Shown here piece after piece: positions 61,923 through 64,000 of a stretch of 64,000 nucleotides of DNA. Source of the stretch: Abyssibacter sp036156195 (lineage in GTDB: Bacteria; Pseudomonadota; Gammaproteobacteria; Nevskiales; OUC007). The translations under genes and the position numbers were made by a program. The stretch is from assembly GCA_036156195.1 (NCBI GenBank), contig JAYZUZ010000004.1, forward strand, positions 1 to 64,000, read 5' to 3'. Each line of letters begins with the position of its first letter. The first letter of the stretch is position 1. The notes under the pieces were generated by a model. That model saw only the letters and a program-made list of their open reading frames with translations, did no database searches and was not told the DNA's origin.

Positions 61923-62873
61923 ATGCTCTTCAAATTCGTCGACGATCCCGCACAGAATCTGGCGTTGAACATGATCAACACGGCCAGCCGGTCGATTGCG
62001 CAGGGCATCGAGGCGACGCTGCTGAAGTACAAGTGGGAACAGGCGGGCTTCGACGATGCGTCCTTGTCCCGGGCGCTGGCAGAACTGCTGGCCGACGACC
62101 TGCTTGAGATTCACCACGCCGGTGAGACGCCGATGCTGCGGTTCTCGGCCCAGGCCTATGAAGCCTTTGTGCGCGCCAATGTCTATGGTGCGCTGGAGCA
62201 GGCGTCGAAGCTGCCCGAGCGCGCCCATGAGCCGGGAACGCGCCCGTTGACAGAACATGAGCTGCGGCTGGCGGTGCTGGAGATTTATCGCGAGCTGTCG
62301 CTGGGGCCGCAGGGGCTGGTGCCATCGTCGACACTGGCGCGCTTCTGGCGCGAAGCGGAACGCCGCGCGGAGGATCTGCGTCTGGCGGTTGATATCCTGC
62401 TGCGGGATCGGTTTCTGGACATCGTGCGCCGCGAATTTGATCCGCAGTTTCGGCTCACCGCGGCCGGTGCGGCCTACCTGGCCGGCCCGACTCCGCCGGC
62501 AGCACTCCTTGCCCGGCTTGGGCCTGCCGACAAATTGCTGAGTCGTTGCGACCGGCTGTCGGATCGTGCGCTGACGCGGCATCTGGCGACGCTGATCGAA
62601 GCACCCGATGACAGCATTCTCTTTGATATTCTGGAGCAGCGCTGGCGGGAGAGTGGCTTGCACCGCGATTGGCTGGTGCTCGGTTGTGACCTGTTGTTCA
62701 AGCGCGGCTTTATCGAGGTGGCGGAGGGCGCGTCCCTGTCCCTGCGGCTGACGCCGCGCGGCCAGTCGTTCCGCGAGCATGCCGGTGGACGTCTGCGGCG
62801 TCTGGGCACGCGTCTGGCCGTGCGTGAGTGCGCGGAAGCCCTGCGCAAAGCCCGTGACAGGCCGGGCGCGTGA
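61923..62873 (+). CDS. Hypothetical protein with winged-helix-like repeats
   Basis: I do not recognise this 316-residue protein. The sequence is mostly helical with repeated short 'helix-helix-strand' units such as 'LSRALAELLADDLLEIHHAGETPMLRFS', 'LRLAVDILLRDRFLDIVRREFDPQFRLTAAG' and 'VLGCDLLFKRGFIEVAEGASLSLRLTPRG', which resemble three or four winged-helix domains in tandem. No signal peptide is seen. The ATG follows the previous stop without a gap (TGAATG), so it is coupled to the metallopeptidase gene. Confidence 0.7.
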   Translation: MLFKFVDDPAQNLALNMINTASRSIAQGIEATLLKYKWEQAGFDDASLSRALAELLADDLLEIHHAGETPMLRFSAQAYEAFVRANVYGALEQASKLPERAHEPGTRPLTEHELRLAVLEIYRELSLGPQGLVPSSTLARFWREAERRAEDLRLAVDILLRDRFLDIVRREFDPQFRLTAAGAAYLAGPTPPAALLARLGPADKLLSRCDRLSDRALTRHLATLIEAPDDSILFDILEQRWRESGLHRDWLVLGCDLLFKRGFIEVAEGASLSLRLTPRGQSFREHAGGRLRRLGTRLAVRECAEALRKARDRPGA

Positions 62874-62952
62874 TCGGCTGCGGCACGATGGGCGGGGTGG
62901 CTTGACAGCCATGCGATAATCCGCGCCCGTTTTTGCTCCCGGTACAGGTCTC

Positions 62953-64000
62953 ATGTCCGTGTTCGACCACCCCGAATTCGACCAGCACGAGTGCGTGCAT
63001 TTTGTTCAGGACGAACGTTCGGGCCTGCAGGCGATTATTGCCGTGCACAACACGGCTCGTGGCCCGGCCTTGGGTGGCTGCCGGATGTGGCCTTATGCGT
63101 CCAGCGCCGATGCGCTGACCGATGTGCTGCGACTGTCGCGTGGCATGACCTACAAGTCCGCGATGGCGAACATCGATTTGGGCGGCGGCAAGTCGGTGAT
63201 TATCGGTGACCATCGGAAGATGAAAACCGAGGCGTTGATCCGCGCCATGGGGCAGGCCGTTGACCGTCTGGGTGGCCTGTATGTGGCTGCTGAGGATTCA
63301 GGGACCTCGGTCGATGACCTGCGGCTCATGGGGGAAGTGACGACCCATGTCGGCGGTGTCATCGAGCGCCCGGGGCCTGGCGGTGAGCCGCATAGCGGCG
63401 ATCCATCACCGGCCACCGCACTGGGCGTGTTCCATGGGCTGGCGGCTGCTGTCCGTTTTCAGCTGGAACGGGATGATCTGGAAGGTGTCCGGGTCGCAAT
63501 CCAGGGCGTTGGCAACGTGGGTTATCGTCTGGCCGGTCATCTGCACGCGGCTGGCGCAGAACTGGTTGTGGCGGACATCCACGCCCCGAATGTCGAGCGT
63601 GCGGTCGATGCGTTTGGTGCAACGGCTGTGCCGGTGGCCGACATCGATGCCCAGGACGTCGATGTATTTGCGCCCTGCGCGCTGGGCTCGGCCATTAATG
63701 CCTCCACGCTGCCGCGGCTCAAGGCACGCGTCGTGGCGGGGGCTGCCAATAACCAGCTCGACCGGACCGCCTATGATGCGGCGCTCATGGAGCGAGGCAT
63801 CCTCTACGCGCCGGACTACGTGATCAACGCCGGCGGCATCATCGACATCTTCTACGAACGAACGGGTTACACCTGGGAGAAGGTCGAGCGTCATCTCAAG
63901 GGTATTGGCGACACCGTAACCGAGGTGTTCGAGCGTGCCCGCCGGGATGGCCAGCCCACAGGCCAGGTCGCGGACCTCATCGCGGAGTCCCGCTTCCGCC
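62953..64000 (+). CDS. Glu/Leu/Phe/Val dehydrogenase, leucine-dehydrogenase type (3' end cut)
   Basis: The gene runs to the window end with 349 codons visible and no stop. It has the N-terminal catalytic domain ('GPALGGCRMWPY', catalytic Lys in 'MTYKSAMANIDLGGGKSVI') and a Rossmann domain ('IQGVGNVGYRLAGHL'), as in leucine dehydrogenase. It would deaminate branched-chain amino acids with NAD+. GATAAT at 62915-62920 may be a -10 element. The ATG at 62953 has only AGGT upstream, so the start rests mainly on the family N-terminus. Confidence 0.9.
   Translation, partial: MSVFDHPEFDQHECVHFVQDERSGLQAIIAVHNTARGPALGGCRMWPYASSADALTDVLRLSRGMTYKSAMANIDLGGGKSVIIGDHRKMKTEALIRAMGQAVDRLGGLYVAAEDSGTSVDDLRLMGEVTTHVGGVIERPGPGGEPHSGDPSPATALGVFHGLAAAVRFQLERDDLEGVRVAIQGVGNVGYRLAGHLHAAGAELVVADIHAPNVERAVDAFGATAVPVADIDAQDVDVFAPCALGSAINASTLPRLKARVVAGAANNQLDRTAYDAALMERGILYAPDYVINAGGIIDIFYERTGYTWEKVERHLKGIGDTVTEVFERARRDGQPTGQVADLIAESRFR

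Noticed and set aside
62902..62920. TTGACA followed by GATAAT before the dehydrogenase gene
   Set aside because: The two boxes are only seven bases apart, so they cannot be the -35 and -10 of one promoter. GATAAT alone may still be a -10.

Overview
The window is a high-GC chromosomal stretch that reads as core Gammaproteobacteria. The evidence is gene order: trxA/rhlB divergent, bamD divergent from rluD-pgeF, lptD-surA-pdxA-rsmA, amgK-murU, pilS-pilR and olsB-olsA. A DUF1302/DUF1329/BNR/MMPL cluster, a complete Tad pilus locus and c-di-GMP proteins would fit a marine or hydrocarbon-associated lineage such as Nevskiales or Salinisphaerales, but that placement is inference. I see no tRNA, rRNA, CRISPR array, insertion sequence or prophage. 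Coding density is very high, and most neighbours on the same strand overlap by ATGA, GTGA or TAATG.

Layout. 1-2673: a homopolymer-rich edge, trxA, rhlB and yrfG. 2689-7181: a run of cysQ, a small membrane protein, a DinB-like protein, an ATP-grasp protein, an anchored SMP-30-like beta-propeller and a HIT hydrolase. 7258-12100 (minus): slyX and an HD-GYP response regulator, then pilR and pilS; a good sigma-54 promoter match lies between the HD-GYP gene and pilR. 12230-15959: sucC, sucD, nadE. 16045-18672: bamD, rluD, pgeF. 18848-26115: the DUF1302-DUF1329-BNR-MMPL envelope operon. 26164-26994 (minus): apaH. 27136-37488: one continuous Tad (type IVc) pilus locus, flp-cpaA-tadE-cpaB-cpaC-cpaE-cpaF-tadB-tadC-tadD-DUF3613-tadG. 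37764-40793: a PAS-GGDEF protein with a degenerate EAL domain. 40809-46641 (minus): lptD-surA-pdxA-rsmA-usp. 46645-48329: amgK-murU. 48358-50679 (minus): olsA, olsB, rnt. 50778-51995: argG. 52092-52943 (minus): an MscS channel. 53024-57415: pldA-mlaA-MMPL. 57404-60712 (minus): a transglutaminase/DUF2126 giant. 60783-62873: a zinc metallopeptidase and an unknown protein. 62953-64000: a leucine-dehydrogenase-type gene cut by the window end.

Many genes serve the cell envelope. BamD, SurA and LptD build the outer membrane. PldA, MlaA and an MMPL exporter-like protein deal with its phospholipids. OlsBA makes ornithine lipids. AmgK-MurU and PgeF concern peptidoglycan recycling or fidelity. A second MMPL operon probably moves a hydrophobic substrate. 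A second theme is surface behaviour: Tad pili, PilSR and two c-di-GMP proteins. The most notable details are a pdxA gene with no canonical start codon (probable CTG start coupled to the surA stop), the sigma-54 promoter next to pilR, a degenerate EAL domain, a CpaE/TadZ without a usable Walker A, a Flp pilin with Ala instead of Gly before the cleavage site, and an intercistronic hairpin in the DUF1302 operon.
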